Assembly (NCBI GenBank): GCA_021158465.1
Contig: JAGGUN010000028.1
Location: forward strand, 85,871-149,870
Source: a bacterium
Lineage (GTDB): Bacteria; UBP14; UBA6098; 4484-93
DNA length: 64,000 nucleotides
Direction of reading: 5' to 3'
A model generated the notes under the pieces. The model was not told the DNA's origin. It ran no database searches and worked only from the letters and a program-made list of their open reading frames with translations. Made by a program: the position numbers and the translations under genes. This document shows positions 34,980 to 45,128 of the stretch, piece after piece. The stretch's first letter is position 1. Every line of letters begins with the position of its first letter.

Positions 34980-37797
34980 TTCTCAGCACCTTCTTCAGGA
35001 AGATCCCTGTGTACGAGTTAGGGTTTTGCATTACCTCCTCTGGTGTTCCTGTGGCGATCACCCTTCCCCCTTTTTCACCTCCTTCGGGACCGAGGTCAAT
35101 TATCCAGTCGGCGCACTTTATCACATCGAGGTTATGCTCGATTACGACGACGGTATTCCCCTTCTCAACGAGCCGAGAGAGGACATTAAGAAGCATCTTC
35201 ACATCGGCGGAGTGCAGTCCAACAGTTGGCTCATCGAGGAAGTAGATCGTTCTTCCTGTCTCACGCTTGGATAGTTCGAGGGAGAGTTTTACCCTTTGTG
35301 CCTCGCCACCTGATAGAGTAGTTGCCGACTGACCAAGCTGGATGTAACCGAGCCCAACATCCTGGAGAATCTTGAGCTTCGAGCAGATCGCTGGGATGTT
35401 CTCGAAGAACTCTTTCGCCTCGTCGACGGTCATTCTGAGTACATCAGCGATATTCTTTCCTCTGTATCTTATCTCGAGTGTATCCGGGTTGTAGCGCTTC
35501 CCCTTGCACCTATCGCACGGAACATAGACATCGGGTAGGAAGTGCATCTCCAATTTTATGTACCCTGCTCCACGGCAGGCTTCACATCTACCCCCTTCTA
35601 CATTGAAAGAGAACCGTCCCTGTTTGTATCCCCTTGCAACGGATTCCGGCAGAGACGCAAAGAGCTGTCTTATCGGTGTGAATACCCCGGTATATGTTGC
35701 GGGGTTAGAGCGGGGCGTCCGTCCGATGGGTGACTGGTCGATATTTATTACCTTATCTATGTAAGCGAGTCCGGATAATGTCTTGTAGGGGAGCGGCTTC
35801 ACCGCTGCTCGGTGTAGGTACCTCATAAGGGCGGGATAGAGTGTCTGGTTTATCAATGTGCTTTTCCCTGATCCTGACACCCCTGTCACGCAGATGAAAC
35901 AGCCCAATGGTATCTTGACGGTTATATTTTTCAGGTTGTTTCCCGTTAGTCCGGAGATGACGAGGAACTTCCCGTTCCCGGGGCGTCTTGTTTTTGGAAC
36001 CTCTATCCTTAGCCTTCCCGAGAGATACTGTCCTGTAACCGACTCTTTAACACGGGATACCTCCTTGGGAGTGCCGGCTGCAACAAGATACCCGCCCTCT
36101 CTTCCCGCCTTTGGTCCAAGGTCAACGACGAAGTCAGCTGATCGGATGGTCTCCTCGTCATGCTCAATCACGATTATCGTATTGCCGATGTCTCGCAGTG
36201 AGAGGAGCGTCTCGAGTAGTCTCTTGTTGTCTCGCTGGTGTAGCCCGATTGATGGCTCATCGAGGACATAGAGCACCCCGACAAGCTGTGAGCCTATCTG
36301 TGTAGCGAGATGGATCCTCTGTGCCTCACCGCTGGAGAGCGTTGATGTCTCTCTGTCAAGCGTCAGGTAATCAACCCCAACATCTACCAGGAAGCCTAGG
36401 CGGGATATTATCTCCTTCAGTATCGGGTCGGCGATGAGATGCTCCTTCTCCGTCAAGACGAGGTTCTCAAAGAACGATAGCGCACGCTTTATCGTCATTC
36501 GTGTGATCTCTTGGATGGGAACGCCGTTTATCTTTACATTCCTTGCCTCCTGTCTTAGCCTCGACCCGTTACACTCAGGGCAGGGGTAGCGAGTCATAAA
36601 CCGTTCTATCCAGCTTCTTACTTCGGGAGATGATGTCTGGCGATACCGTCGCCTCAGATTGGGAATGACCCCCTCAAAGTTTGAGATATACTTCCCAGCG
36701 AACCTGCCGTTGGAGGAGATATACTCGAACTCGAACAACCTGTTAGTCCCGTAAAGGATGACCCTTTTTACCTCCTCGGGTAGCGAGTTAAAGGGAGCGT
36801 TTATGTCGAAACCGAGCTCTCTTGCAAGCGTCTTCACCCTCGAATATATTCCCTTGCCGATTATCTCCCCCCAGGGGCGGACGGCACCTTTGAGGATGGA
36901 CAAGCTCCCGTCCGGAACGATAAGCTCTGGGTCAAACTCATTGATAAAACCGAGCCCGGAGCAGTGTGGGCAGGCACCGTAAGGCGAATTGAAGGAGAAG
37001 AACCGTGGCTCTATCTCCTCATAGGATATCCCGCACGCGGGGCAGGCAAGCTTCTGCGAGAAAATCCTTTCCCTTTTATCGTCGGGCAGATAGAGCTTCA
37101 TAAGCCCATCCGAATATCGAACAGCTGTCTCTATCGAATCGACAAGACGCCTTCTTATGCCAGGCTTTATGATCAACCTGTCAACAACTATCTCTATGGT
37201 GTGTTTCTTATTTTTGTCCAGAGAGATTTTGTCTCCAAGTTCATATATTTTACCATCCACCCTCACGCGGACGAATCCTTCCTTTGAGATGTTCGCCAGA
37301 AGGTTTTGGTATTCCCCTTTTCTCCCCCGGACAACGGGGGAAAGGATGAAGGCTCTTGTCCCCTTCGGGAGTGAGAGGATGGCATCTGCCATATCGGATA
37401 CAGACTGCTTCTCTATCTTTCTGCCGCACCTGTAGCAGTATGGGATACCGATTCTTGCAAAGAGGAGTCGCATATAGTCGTAGATCTCTGTTGCTGTTGC
37501 GACGATGGAACGAGGATTATGCGACAAGGCTCTCTGCTCGATGCATATGGCTGGGGACAGCCCCTCTATCTTATCGACATCCGGCTTGCCCATAAGCTCG
37601 AGGAACTGGCGGGCGTAAGATGAGAGCGATTCGACATACCGCCTCTGTCCCTCGGCGTATATTGTATCGATAGCGAGCGAGCTTTTCCCTGAACCTGAGA
37701 CACCTGTTATAACGACGAACTGGTTCCTTGGTATCTCGAGGTCTATATTCTTTAGATTATGCTCTCGGGCGCCCCTTATGATTATCTTGTCTTTCAT
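34972..37797 (-). CDS. uvrA: Excinuclease ABC subunit A
   Basis: 941 residues, the damage-recognition ATPase of nucleotide excision repair. Two ABC modules have [13 protein letters not shown] and [13 protein letters not shown]alker A loops and LSSGEAQRI and LSGGEAQRV signatures. Zinc-binding Cys pairs occur in [10 protein letters not shown]...CPHCSG and CEACRGAG...CDRCKG. The ATG has no ribosome-binding site and lies 12 bases after a consensus TATAAT, so its mRNA is predicted to have a 5' leader of only about 5 bases. Confidence 0.98.
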   Translation of the reverse strand: MKDKIIIRGAREHNLKNIDLEIPRNQFVVITGVSGSGKSSLAIDTIYAEGQRRYVESLSSYARQFLELMGKPDVDKIEGLSPAICIEQRALSHNPRSIVATATEIYDYMRLLFARIGIPYCYRCGRKIEKQSVSDMADAILSLPKGTRAFILSPVVRGRKGEYQNLLANISKEGFVRVRVDGKIYELGDKISLDKNKKHTIEIVVDRLIIKPGIRRRLVDSIETAVRYSDGLMKLYLPDDKRERIFSQKLACPACGISYEEIEPRFFSFNSPYGACPHCSGLGFINEFDPELIVPDGSLSILKGAVRPWGEIIGKGIYSRVKTLARELGFDINAPFNSLPEEVKRVILYGTNRLFEFEYISSNGRFAGKYISNFEGVIPNLRRRYRQTSSPEVRSWIERFMTRYPCPECNGSRLRQEARNVKINGVPIQEITRMTIKRALSFFENLVLTEKEHLIADPILKEIISRLGFLVDVGVDYLTLDRETSTLSSGEAQRIHLATQIGSQLVGVLYVLDEPSIGLHQRDNKRLLETLLSLRDIGNTIIVIEHDEETIRSADFVVDLGPKAGREGGYLVAAGTPKEVSRVKESVTGQYLSGRLRIEVPKTRRPGNGKFLVISGLTGNNLKNITVKIPLGCFICVTGVSGSGKSTLINQTLYPALMRYLHRAAVKPLPYKTLSGLAYIDKVINIDQSPIGRTPRSNPATYTGVFTPIRQLFASLPESVARGYKQGRFSFNVEGGRCEACRGAGYIKLEMHFLPDVYVPCDRCKGKRYNPDTLEIRYRGKNIADVLRMTVDEAKEFFENIPAICSKLKILQDVGLGYIQLGQSATTLSGGEAQRVKLSLELSKRETGRTIYFLDEPTVGLHSADVKMLLNVLSRLVEKGNTVVVIEHNLDVIKCADWIIDLGPEGGEKGGRVIATGTPEEVMQNPNSYTGIFLKKVLRNG

Positions 37798-37809
37798 TGT
37801 AAATTTTGT

Positions 37810-37838
37810 ATTATAACAAAAATATCTGCGAAATTCAA
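37810..37838 (-). promoter_or_regulatory. uvrA promoter (leaderless type)
   Basis: Minus-strand TTGAAT (37838-37833), 17 bp, perfect TATAAT (37815-37810). Twelve bases separate the -10 from the uvrA ATG at 37797, so initiation near 37803 gives an almost leaderless transcript. Confidence 0.75.
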
Positions 37839-37853
37839 GAGGTAATTGCAGTT

Positions 37854-37887
37854 TCCCCTTTGATAGGGGATGCAGGTTTGCTATTTT
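37854..37887 (+). promoter_or_regulatory. M23 peptidase promoter with overlapping inverted repeat
   Basis: TTGATA (37860-37865), 16 bp, TATTTT (37882-37887), only 8 bases before the ATG at 37896. The -35 lies in the loop and right arm of a 6-bp-stem repeat, TCCCCT-TTGAT-AGGGGA (37854-37870), which could be an operator. A GGGAG is also present just before the ATG, so a second upstream promoter is possible. Confidence 0.42.
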
Positions 37888-37895
37888 AGGGAGCT

Positions 37896-40049
37896 ATGAA
37901 ATACCTTATCCTGGCGGTTATTCTTCTTTTGCTTTTTGTTCCTCTCCTTGCGGATTGGCCTCTTCCTGGGAGCCGCTCTCTCTCATCGACCTTTGGTGAA
38001 TATCGTGCTGGTCTTCGTTTCCATGCAGGAATCGATATTAGGACGCCGGTTTTAGCGATGCCCGTTGTTGCTCCTGTAGATGGTTGGGTGGAGAGGATCA
38101 GGGTGTCGCCGTGGGGTTACGGGAAGGTGCTATACCTCCGCGGTGTTGATGGCAGAGATTACATCTTCGCTCACCTTTCTGGCTTTGCCTCTTGTCTGGA
38201 GGAGGTTGTTGTTGAGGAGCAGGAGAGGCGAGAGAGCTTCTTCGTCGAGCTTTGGTTCTCGGATAAGGAGTTCCCGTTTTCTGCGGGGGATACGATAGCG
38301 TTTACGGGTGGAACTGGTGTTGGAAGCTCCCATCTGCATTTTGAGGTGAGGGATGCCAACTCCTGCCCGACGAATCCGCTCGAGCTGGGGTTCTCTTCTA
38401 TGCCTGATACGACTCCGCCTGTATTCTATTCCCTTGTTGTGGTTCCTCTTGACATTTCATCCCGTGTCAATGGAAGCCTGCTTCCTGTGGAGATTCCTGT
38501 TTCCTTCGACGAGCATGGGAAGGTTTACAGAGCGAAAAGGCAGATCTTTGCCTCGGGTGCTCTCGGGTTTGAGGTCTGCGTATATGACTATGAGAGGGAA
38601 GAAAACCCGAACCGTCTTGGGGTGTATTCCCTTTCACTTTCCCTCAAAGATAGCACGGTCTTTTCGTTTTCACCGGTGAGTTTCTCCTATGAGGACAATG
38701 CCGATGCTGGTTTCCTTTGGGATATAGATTCTGAGGAGAGGTTTAACAAGAGGTTTATCAGGCTTTTCTCTGCTCATCCAACGGATGTTGGTTTCACGAA
38801 GGGAGATGGGAAGATAAATTTGTCGGAGAGAGATTCGGTTCTGTTCTTCAGGGTTATAGCGTCGGATATCCATAACAACAGTTCTTCTCTTCTTTTTCCT
38901 GTTCATTATTCTCCGCCGGTGAATATCGGCAAGCTCGAAAGAACGGAGGGCGATACATTCCTTTTTTTCTCCTCCCTCTCTGACACCGGTTTCAGCGTTC
39001 TTGTGGATGGCGAAAGGGTGCATGGGGCTATCCGTTTCGAGCTGGGTGAGAACAGGCTTGGGGTTGTTCTTCCAGATTCCGTTTCTGGGGAGGTGATAGA
39101 GCTTTTTTTCCGAAATTCAAACAGGTTATCTTTAAGCCTGCAGGATACTCGGAATCCGTTTGAGTCGCGAATCTCGTTCGATTACGCCGTGAGGAAGACA
39201 GGGCTCTTCTTGTTTTTCAAGTTTGAGCCGCATAGACCCGTTGATCTACTCGTGGAGGCAGCGGGCGATACGGTGAAACCAGCACTCTTCTTCCAGTCAG
39301 CCGACAGCGTTGTAACGGCGGTTCCGATAAGAGCAGAGGGGAGGTACAATGTTATCCTTAGGCATGGGGAGATCTCGTGGGAATTTGCTGTGGATGTATG
39401 TCGGCTCAAGACAGGGAAGAAACTTTCTCTTCCCGGTTCAACCACCCTTTACATCCCTCCTGGGCAGTCTCTCTTTCTGCCCTTCTGTGCCTTTGAGCTA
39501 CAGGATGTTCCGACCGTGGCAGAGAATATAGTTTCTCCTATTATTCGGTTCAAGAGTTCTCTTTTCCCTCTAAAGGTGCCAGCCCGCCTGACCGTTTCTC
39601 CTGGGGTATCGCTCAGTAGAGCCTATAGGAGGAAAGTTGCGGTTGGACGGTTCTGGCATGACGGATGGTATTTTGTTTCCAGTGGGGAAACTGCTTACAT
39701 CAGGCTCCCTGGGACATTTGCCCTTGTTCTTGACACCGTCCCACCGGTCGTTATCCCAGGCTCAATCGAGGATGGCGATACACTCTCTTACTCACCTTAC
39801 ATTATCTCGGCTCTCGTTAGGGATAACTTCTCCGGTTTCGACAATCACTGCATACCGACGATGTACATAGATGAGCGGTTTGTCCCGGCGGAGTTCGACC
39901 CAGAGTCGGAGAGGTTATTTTACCTGTTGAGGAAACCCCTTTCTCCGGGTGAGCATACCGTTTCTATTGTTGCCGTTGACCGTCTCGGCAACAAAACGGA
40001 GTGCGAGTTGGTGTTTTTCATTTGTGGGGAGCAATCTTGTGGCGAATGA
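37896..40049 (+). CDS. Secreted M23-family (LytM) peptidase with long C-terminal beta-rich region
   Basis: 717 residues. A Sec signal is followed at about 20-165 by an M23 domain with the zinc ligands in FHAGIDI and SHLHFEV and a middle HLS motif, so the active site looks intact. The remaining 550 residues are beta-sandwich-like, with VDRLGNKTE near the end. M23 peptidases cut peptidoglycan cross-bridges or, when degenerate, activate amidases. The long C-terminal region may anchor it in the envelope. The 3' end overlaps gmhB-like by 32 bp. Confidence 0.88.
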   Translation: MKYLILAVILLLLFVPLLADWPLPGSRSLSSTFGEYRAGLRFHAGIDIRTPVLAMPVVAPVDGWVERIRVSPWGYGKVLYLRGVDGRDYIFAHLSGFASCLEEVVVEEQERRESFFVELWFSDKEFPFSAGDTIAFTGGTGVGSSHLHFEVRDANSCPTNPLELGFSSMPDTTPPVFYSLVVVPLDISSRVNGSLLPVEIPVSFDEHGKVYRAKRQIFASGALGFEVCVYDYEREENPNRLGVYSLSLSLKDSTVFSFSPVSFSYEDNADAGFLWDIDSEERFNKRFIRLFSAHPTDVGFTKGDGKINLSERDSVLFFRVIASDIHNNSSSLLFPVHYSPPVNIGKLERTEGDTFLFFSSLSDTGFSVLVDGERVHGAIRFELGENRLGVVLPDSVSGEVIELFFRNSNRLSLSLQDTRNPFESRISFDYAVRKTGLFLFFKFEPHRPVDLLVEAAGDTVKPALFFQSADSVVTAVPIRAEGRYNVILRHGEISWEFAVDVCRLKTGKKLSLPGSTTLYIPPGQSLFLPFCAFELQDVPTVAENIVSPIIRFKSSLFPLKVPARLTVSPGVSLSRAYRRKVAVGRFWHDGWYFVSSGETAYIRLPGTFALVLDTVPPVVIPGSIEDGDTLSYSPYIISALVRDNFSGFDNHCIPTMYIDERFVPAEFDPESERLFYLLRKPLSPGEHTVSIVAVDRLGNKTECELVFFICGEQSCGE

Positions 40050-40548
40050 GCTCCGCCGCTTCATAGAGGTTTTCTGCGTAGAAATCTGCCTCTATGTCGG
40101 TTTCCCCCTCGGGGTTGATGAGGATTGTTTTTGTTCCGGCTGCTTTCCCTGCGAGGATATCTGTGTTGGTGTCCCCGATGGTGAATGAGGATGGTAGGTC
40201 AACCTGATGCCTTTCTGCCGCTGCTAATATCATTCCAGGGGATGGTTTGCGGTAGTATCCTGTAGAGTGTGGACAGAAGAGGATGTCATCGATCCTCGCG
40301 CTGCGCTTTTTTAGCTCCGCTATCATAAACTGGTGAACCCGCTTTAGCTCCTCCTCCGTCATAACCCCTCGTTCTATTCCTCGCTGGTTTGTCACAACAA
40401 TTACCAGAACCCCGATGGAGTTCAGAAGAGCAATCCCCTCTGGTGCTTTTGGTAGCAGGATGAACTCATCGGGTGTCGTTATATATCCACCGATTTTTCG
40501 CCTGTTTATTACTCCGTCCCTGTCAAGGAATGCTGCAATACGCTTCAT
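40018..40548 (-). CDS. HAD-IIIA phosphatase, GmhB-like
   Basis: 176 residues. HAD motifs are FLDRDGVIN (nucleophile and acid Asp), VVTNQRGIERG, RKPSPGM (Lys) and IGDTNTDILAGK. They match D,D-heptose 1,7-bisphosphate phosphatase/histidinol-phosphatase relatives, suggesting heptose synthesis for LPS. The zinc loop of GmhB, usually several Cys/His, is reduced to CPHSTGYYRK with one Cys. The start overlaps the apgM stop by 1 bp (TAATG). Confidence 0.82.
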   Translation of the reverse strand: MKRIAAFLDRDGVINRRKIGGYITTPDEFILLPKAPEGIALLNSIGVLVIVVTNQRGIERGVMTEEELKRVHQFMIAELKKRSARIDDILFCPHSTGYYRKPSPGMILAAAERHQVDLPSSFTIGDTNTDILAGKAAGTKTILINPEGETDIEADFYAENLYEAAELIRHKIAPHK

Positions 40549-41759
40549 TACGCACCGTACTTATCAAGTTTGAGCGAGTGGGCAAGCATAAGGTTTGTCG
40601 ATTTCTCCGCAGGGAATATTCCGAGTGAGCCTCTCAGGCAGTGCTCCTCGTCGAACCGAGCATCCTTTTGCCATCTGACGAACGGCGAGTACAAGAGGTA
40701 TGGCACAGGGTGCCAGGAATGGTTTTTCAGAGCCACAGGGGTCGAGTGATCGCCAGTTATAATGAGGACATCCGGTGAGAGCTCAAGTAGTCTCGGGATA
40801 AAGCGGTCTGTCTGTTCGATAACCTCGCGTTTCTTCTCGAAGTTCCCGTCCTCCCCGTAGGAGTCCGTTTTCTTTATATGGACGAAGAAGAAGTTGTACT
40901 GCTCCCAGTTTTCCTCGAGCGATGCAAACTCTGACTCGATCTCCTCACCCACCGGCAGGAGTGTCATCCCGACGAGCGAGGCGAGCCCTCTATACATAGG
41001 ATAGCTGGCGATTGCACATGGGCTCAGACGGAACCTCTCTTGGAATGGAGGGATATCTGGCGGACAGGAGAAGCCGCGCAGAAGTATCCCGTTTGCCGGT
41101 TTCTTCTCCTTTAGAATGTCGTTTGCCAGATGTGTGAGGAGGTTTATCACCCTTGCAGTCTTCTGTAGCTTTGTGTCATCGGTTCTCAGGAACCGGATCT
41201 TCTCGCCGATTATATGCGGGTCTGTGTCGGGTAGACCTTCAGCAAGCCCTCTTCCCCTGAAGATGACAGCGAACCGATGCTCTAAACCTGATCTGAATAT
41301 AAGCTCGACATCCTCTATCCGCTTTATCTGTGATGATAGGAGTTCGATGAGCTCCTGGTTCTCTTCTGTTGAGAGCCTTCTTTTTCCTGCTCCGCCTCTT
41401 CTGTCTATCACGACACCGTTCTCGTCGAGCGTGCAGAAATTCCCGCGTGCGGCTAAATCCTGCTTTCTTACCTCCATCCCGAGGCCGAGGGCTTCGAGTA
41501 CTCCTCTGCCGATGTTGTATTTCACCGGGTCGTATCCGAAGAGTGCCAGGTGAGCAGGACCGCTCCCGGGGGTTATCCCCCAGTCAACAGGGATAGTCAA
41601 TCCCAGAGCAGAACGGCGAGCAAGCGAATCCATATTCGGCTTGTTGGCGGCGGATAGAGGAGTTCTCCCGTCTTTATCGGGAATGTCACCCACGCCGTCC
41701 ATAACCAAAAGGACTATCTTCTTATCGTTCTCCTTTATGAGCGAATCGAGGATGGCCAT
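40548..41759 (-). CDS. apgM: 2,3-bisphosphoglycerate-independent phosphoglycerate mutase, archaeal type
   Basis: 403 residues of the alkaline-phosphatase superfamily. KIVLLVMDGVGDIPDKDGRTPL (metal-binding Asp) and PGSGPAHLALFGYDP, carrying the catalytic Ser, are clear, and FVHIKKTDSYGEDGN and ITGDHST supply the second metal site. It interconverts 3- and 2-phosphoglycerate in glycolysis. The ApgM form is common in archaea and scattered in bacteria. The start has GGGGGAAG upstream. Confidence 0.95.
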   Translation of the reverse strand: MAILDSLIKENDKKIVLLVMDGVGDIPDKDGRTPLSAANKPNMDSLARRSALGLTIPVDWGITPGSGPAHLALFGYDPVKYNIGRGVLEALGLGMEVRKQDLAARGNFCTLDENGVVIDRRGGAGKRRLSTEENQELIELLSSQIKRIEDVELIFRSGLEHRFAVIFRGRGLAEGLPDTDPHIIGEKIRFLRTDDTKLQKTARVINLLTHLANDILKEKKPANGILLRGFSCPPDIPPFQERFRLSPCAIASYPMYRGLASLVGMTLLPVGEEIESEFASLEENWEQYNFFFVHIKKTDSYGEDGNFEKKREVIEQTDRFIPRLLELSPDVLIITGDHSTPVALKNHSWHPVPYLLYSPFVRWQKDARFDEEHCLRGSLGIFPAEKSTNLMLAHSLKLDKYGA

Positions 41760-41809
41760 CTTCTTCCCCCTTCTGTTTGAACCCCAAATTAAGCGGAATG
41801 TGGGATCTT

Positions 41810-41828
41810 GTCAACAAGTTTTGTTGAC
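41810..41828. repeat. Perfect inverted repeat overlapping the mnmG -35 box
   Basis: GTCAACAA-GTT-TTGTTGAC is an 8-bp perfect stem with a 3-base spacer. The right arm contains the first five bases of the -35 TTGACC. It resembles an operator for a dimeric regulator. Confidence 0.55.
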
Positions 41829-41852
41829 CTCGGAGCGAAAAATGGTTATAAT
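41824..41852 (+). promoter_or_regulatory. mnmG-rsmG promoter (leaderless type)
   Basis: TTGACC (41824-41829), exactly 17 bp, perfect TATAAT (41847-41852). Initiation near 41859 leaves two or three bases before the mnmG ATG. Confidence 0.8.
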
Positions 41853-41861
41853 TTTATCTAT

Positions 41862-43667
41862 ATGAAGAAATATGACCTTATTGTCATAGGTGGTGGTCAC
41901 GCTGGTATCGAGGCATCCGTCGCTGCGAGCCGTATGGGAGTGACTGTTTTGCTCATCAGCCTAAACGAGGCGAATATCGGCGAGATGAGCTGTAACCCGG
42001 CTGTGGGAGGGGTCGGTAAGAGTCAGGTGGTCAAGGAGGTGGATGCTCTCGGAGGAGTTATCGGGCTTGCCGCAGACAGGACTGCAATCCAGTATCGTGT
42101 GTTAAACAGGAGGAAGGGTGTTGCTGTCCGCTCGACACGCTCCCAGAACGAAAGAAGAATGTATCCTGTTGTGGTCAGGCAGATACTGGATTCCTTTGAG
42201 AATCTGACAATCAAGCAGGACGAGGTAACAGGGATTGTGGTCGACGGCAACAGGGTTGTAGGTGTAAAGACAGCCCTCGGAATGGAGTACGCCGCTGACG
42301 CCGTAGTAGTTACCACAGGCACATTCCTCGGCGGAATGATATATATTGGTGATAGCCGTATTCCGTCGGGTAGGGCAGGTGACCCGCCATCGAACGAGCT
42401 GTCCAGATCGTTGAGAAAGCTCGGTTTCACCCTTTTCCGCTTCAAGACAGGGACACCGCCTCGTGTCGACGGGAGAACGATAGATTTTTCGAAGACCATC
42501 CGCCAGGACGGCGATGATGACTACATTCCGTTTTCGATAAGAACAGAAGAACGCCTTGATAAGCATCTGCCTTGCTATCTGACGCACACGAACGAGAAGA
42601 CGCACAACATAGTCCGCAAGAATATTGAAAGGACAGCCCTCTACGGTGGGCTTATCACAGGGAAGGGACCACGGTACTGCCCGTCTATTGAGGACAAGAT
42701 AATGAGGTTTCCCAGCAGACAGTCGCACCAGGTGTTTCTTGAGCCTGAGGGAAGATATACGGACGAATACTACCTCAACGGAATATCTACATCACTCCCT
42801 GTGGAGGTTCAGCTTGAGATGCTCGCTACAATCCCCGGTCTCCAGAGGGCTGAGATGATAAGACCTGCCTATGCGATTGAGTATGATTGCATCGATCCAC
42901 GGGAGCTTAAAAGGACGCTCGAGTCGAAGAGGGTAAAGAACCTCTTCTTTGCCGGGCAGATAAACGGCACCTCCGGTTACGAGGAGGCGGCAGGTCAGGG
43001 AATAATCGCTGGGATAAATGCTGCTCTTTCTATCCGAGGGGAAGGACCGTTCGTTCTGTCGCGAGGCGAATCGTACATCGGTAGCCTGATAGATGATATC
43101 GTTACGAAGGGCGTAGATGAGCCATACAGGCTATTTTCTTCGCGGGTGGAGCACAGGCTTATTCTCCGTGAGGACAACGCATACGAGAGGCTGTTGCCGT
43201 ATGCAAAACGGTTCGGGCTTCTCGAGGAGCAGCTCATAGGGAGGATTGAGGAGGAGATAGCCCTTATAGCCGAAGAGAAGAAGAGGCTTGAGAAGGTGAC
43301 TGTTCGGATTGACGGGAGGTCGATGACCGCCTATCAGGCAATCAAGATCCCGGGATACTCTTACGAGAAGCTCGACATTGAAAAAAGGCTTCCTGAGCAT
43401 CTTTTCTGTAGGCTCGATACGGAAATAAAGTATGAAGGGTATATTGCAAGGGAGAAGAGGAAAGTAGAGCAGATGAAGCGGCTGGAGGGGATGAGCATCC
43501 CGCAAGGGATTGACTACGGCTGTGTCCAGAACCTCAGGAACGAGGCGAGGGAGAAGCTTATTCGCGTTCGGCCATCAACGGTTGGGCAGGCATCAAGGAT
43601 ACCGGGGGTGTCGTCCGCTGATATAGAAGCCCTCGTTGTCTTCATCAAGCGGAATTGTTTCACATGA
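41862..43667 (+). CDS. mnmG: tRNA uridine-5-carboxymethylaminomethyl modification enzyme MnmG (GidA)
   Basis: About 601 residues. MnmG, with MnmE, builds the 5-substituent on wobble uridine 34 of several tRNAs using FAD. The N-terminal dinucleotide fold [38 protein letters not shown]-like [11 protein letters not shown], and [18 protein letters not shown] are diagnostic. The ATG at 41862 fits the family start [12 protein letters not shown]; an upstream TTG at 41808 is rejected because it precedes the -10. There is no ribosome-binding site, in keeping with a leaderless mRNA. Stop and next start overlap (ATGA). Confidence 0.97.
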   Translation: MKKYDLIVIGGGHAGIEASVAASRMGVTVLLISLNEANIGEMSCNPAVGGVGKSQVVKEVDALGGVIGLAADRTAIQYRVLNRRKGVAVRSTRSQNERRMYPVVVRQILDSFENLTIKQDEVTGIVVDGNRVVGVKTALGMEYAADAVVVTTGTFLGGMIYIGDSRIPSGRAGDPPSNELSRSLRKLGFTLFRFKTGTPPRVDGRTIDFSKTIRQDGDDDYIPFSIRTEERLDKHLPCYLTHTNEKTHNIVRKNIERTALYGGLITGKGPRYCPSIEDKIMRFPSRQSHQVFLEPEGRYTDEYYLNGISTSLPVEVQLEMLATIPGLQRAEMIRPAYAIEYDCIDPRELKRTLESKRVKNLFFAGQINGTSGYEEAAGQGIIAGINAALSIRGEGPFVLSRGESYIGSLIDDIVTKGVDEPYRLFSSRVEHRLILREDNAYERLLPYAKRFGLLEEQLIGRIEEEIALIAEEKKRLEKVTVRIDGRSMTAYQAIKIPGYSYEKLDIEKRLPEHLFCRLDTEIKYEGYIAREKRKVEQMKRLEGMSIPQGIDYGCVQNLRNEAREKLIRVRPSTVGQASRIPGVSSADIEALVVFIKRNCFT

Positions 43668-43671
43668 AACA
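43656..43671. promoter_or_regulatory. parS: parS-like centromere site
   Basis: TGTTTCACATGAAACA matches the bacterial parS consensus TGTTTCACGTGAAACA at 15 of 16 positions; the only difference is G to A at position 9. It spans the mnmG stop and rsmG start. In many bacteria parS sites near the origin lie in or beside rsmG, parA and parB. parA and parB are not in the window. Low information content is not a concern for a 15/16 match, but binding is unproven. Confidence 0.72.
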
Positions 43672-44323
43672 TTCGAGATATCTTGTTGAGCGACAAATAG
43701 TTGCGCTGAAAAAACTGTTTGAGAAATTCTCCATTCCCTACGATGAAACCTTACTCTCGCAGTTTAGGGAGTATATATCCCTCATAATCGACTGGAGCGA
43801 CCGTGTTTCTCTCGTTTCCTCGGGCGATGGAGGGTATCTTGTCGACCGGCACATATTTGAGGGTGTTCTTGCCGCGAGGAAGGCGCTTATTCCCTTTTGG
43901 GGTAGGCTTCTTGATATTGGTTCCGGTGCGGGGTTTCCGGTTGTCCCGATAAAGCTCATCCGCCCAGACATCCGTTGCTTCGCTCTTGATTCCAACAGGA
44001 AGAAGGTTTTGTTTTTGAAGAAGGTTGCGCAAACGCTTGGTTTGCTGGGGTTCGAGCCGTTGTGGACCCGTTTCGAGCTCGTCTCGTTCCCGTTTCGGTT
44101 CGACGCGATAACCGTTCGCGCTGTCGGCAACGACGAGGCTATCTTACGGAGGGCAGGTGAGCTTCTTTTACCCACGGGTAAGCTCCTTTTCTTCAAAGCA
44201 GACAAAACGAAGACCCCCCTTATAGAGAGAGGAGGGGTAGAGATCCCGCTCGGGGACATCTCGGCTTCTGCCACGAAGAGGGTCATTGTTGTCTTTGGTA
44301 TCCGGGAAGCAGGTTCCGGATGA
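43664..44323 (+). CDS. rsmG: 16S rRNA (guanine-N7) methyltransferase RsmG (GidB)
   Basis: About 219 residues, methylates G527 of 16S rRNA with SAM. The SAM-binding [34 protein letters not shown] and ITVRAVGN motifs are clear. The start is ATG in a 4-bp overlap with mnmG; a TTG at 43655 is an alternative. The start region itself encodes the parS-like palindrome. The 3' end overlaps convergent pgsA by 41 bp. parAB, which often follows, is missing. Confidence 0.95.
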   Translation: MKHSRYLVERQIVALKKLFEKFSIPYDETLLSQFREYISLIIDWSDRVSLVSSGDGGYLVDRHIFEGVLAARKALIPFWGRLLDIGSGAGFPVVPIKLIRPDIRCFALDSNRKKVLFLKKVAQTLGLLGFEPLWTRFELVSFPFRFDAITVRAVGNDEAILRRAGELLLPTGKLLFFKADKTKTPLIERGGVEIPLGDISASATKRVIVVFGIREAGSG

Positions 44324-44858
44324 GGTATTCTGCTCCGGTGAAGAGCGTGAGAAATGTGACAAAGAGAAGGATGATGTTGAGCAGAAGAGGAATTGTTTCG
44401 TATAGTTCCCAGGCGGGGCTTGCTGTTCTTGTGATGTCGTAGGCAAGGAAGAATGTCAATGAGAGCATAAGGCAGGCGGTTTTTATCCTTGCCAGTTGCG
44501 ATGGCTTGAGGACAGCCTCTTTTCCCCTCATAACTGACAATCTCAGCGCTGTCACGAGGCATTCCCGCCCGATGATGAGGGCTGTTATAAACCAGGGGAC
44601 AAGTGATGCTATTGAGAGGTAGAGGAGGGCAAACGATGTAAGGAATTTATCTGCTATCGGGTCCCACAGTCTACCCACTTTTGTGGTGAGTTTTAGCCGC
44701 CTTGCTATGTAGCCGTCGAGGAAATCGGAGATGGCGGCGAGGATGAAGATCAGGAATCCTATTATCTTTGTCTTCACCGATGGGGAGAGGTAAAGTATAA
44801 AGAAGATAGGCGATGCGATGGCTCTGGACAGGGTTAATGATGTTGGGATGTTCATCAA
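44283..44858 (-). CDS. pgsA: CDP-diacylglycerol-glycerol-3-phosphate 3-phosphatidyltransferase
   Basis: 191 residues with several membrane helices and the CDP-alcohol phosphotransferase motif in DFLDGYIARRLKLTTKVG, then LWDPIADKF (D-G-x2-A-R-x8-G-x3-D-x3-D). It makes phosphatidylglycerol phosphate in the inner membrane. GGAGAGG precedes the ATG, which overlaps the HPr gene by 4 bp. Confidence 0.94.
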   Translation of the reverse strand: MMNIPTSLTLSRAIASPIFFILYLSPSVKTKIIGFLIFILAAISDFLDGYIARRLKLTTKVGRLWDPIADKFLTSFALLYLSIASLVPWFITALIIGRECLVTALRLSVMRGKEAVLKPSQLARIKTACLMLSLTFFLAYDITRTASPAWELYETIPLLLNIILLFVTFLTLFTGAEYLIRNLLPGYQRQQ

Positions 44859-45121
44859 TCCTCTCCGAATTTTTCCTCGAACAGTTTGCAGATTGCCTCC
44901 ACTGCTTCCTCTTCGTCATCACCTTCTGCTACGATTTTCAGATGAGTTCCTCGTGGTGCTTGGAGTGACAGCAGGTTTAGGATGCTCCTTGCGTTGACCT
45001 TTTTGTCTCCTTTGATGAGCCATATCTCGCTTTTGAAGTTGCTTGACCTCTGAACGATGAGGACTGCAGGTCTAACATGGAGTCCCAGCTCGTTTGTGAC
45101 TGTGAGCTCCTTTTCTATCAT
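44855..45121 (-). CDS. HPr-like phosphocarrier protein
   Basis: 88 residues with the HPr fold. The active-site His is in GLHVRPA, and the regulatory Ser region reads NARSILNLLSLQAPRG, near the usual S-I-M-G-V-M-S-L. No PTS EI, EII or HPr kinase gene is nearby, so it may act in regulation rather than sugar uptake. GAGGT lies 5 bases before the start. It sits between dprA and pgsA. Confidence 0.9.
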   Translation of the reverse strand: MIEKELTVTNELGLHVRPAVLIVQRSSNFKSEIWLIKGDKKVNARSILNLLSLQAPRGTHLKIVAEGDDEEEAVEAICKLFEEKFGED

Positions 45122-45128
45122 CTTACCT

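Noticed and set aside
41808..41861. N-terminal extension of mnmG from a TTG at 41808
   Set aside because: It would run through the -35 and -10 boxes, has no ribosome-binding site, and the family begins at the [12 protein letters not shown] start at 41862.
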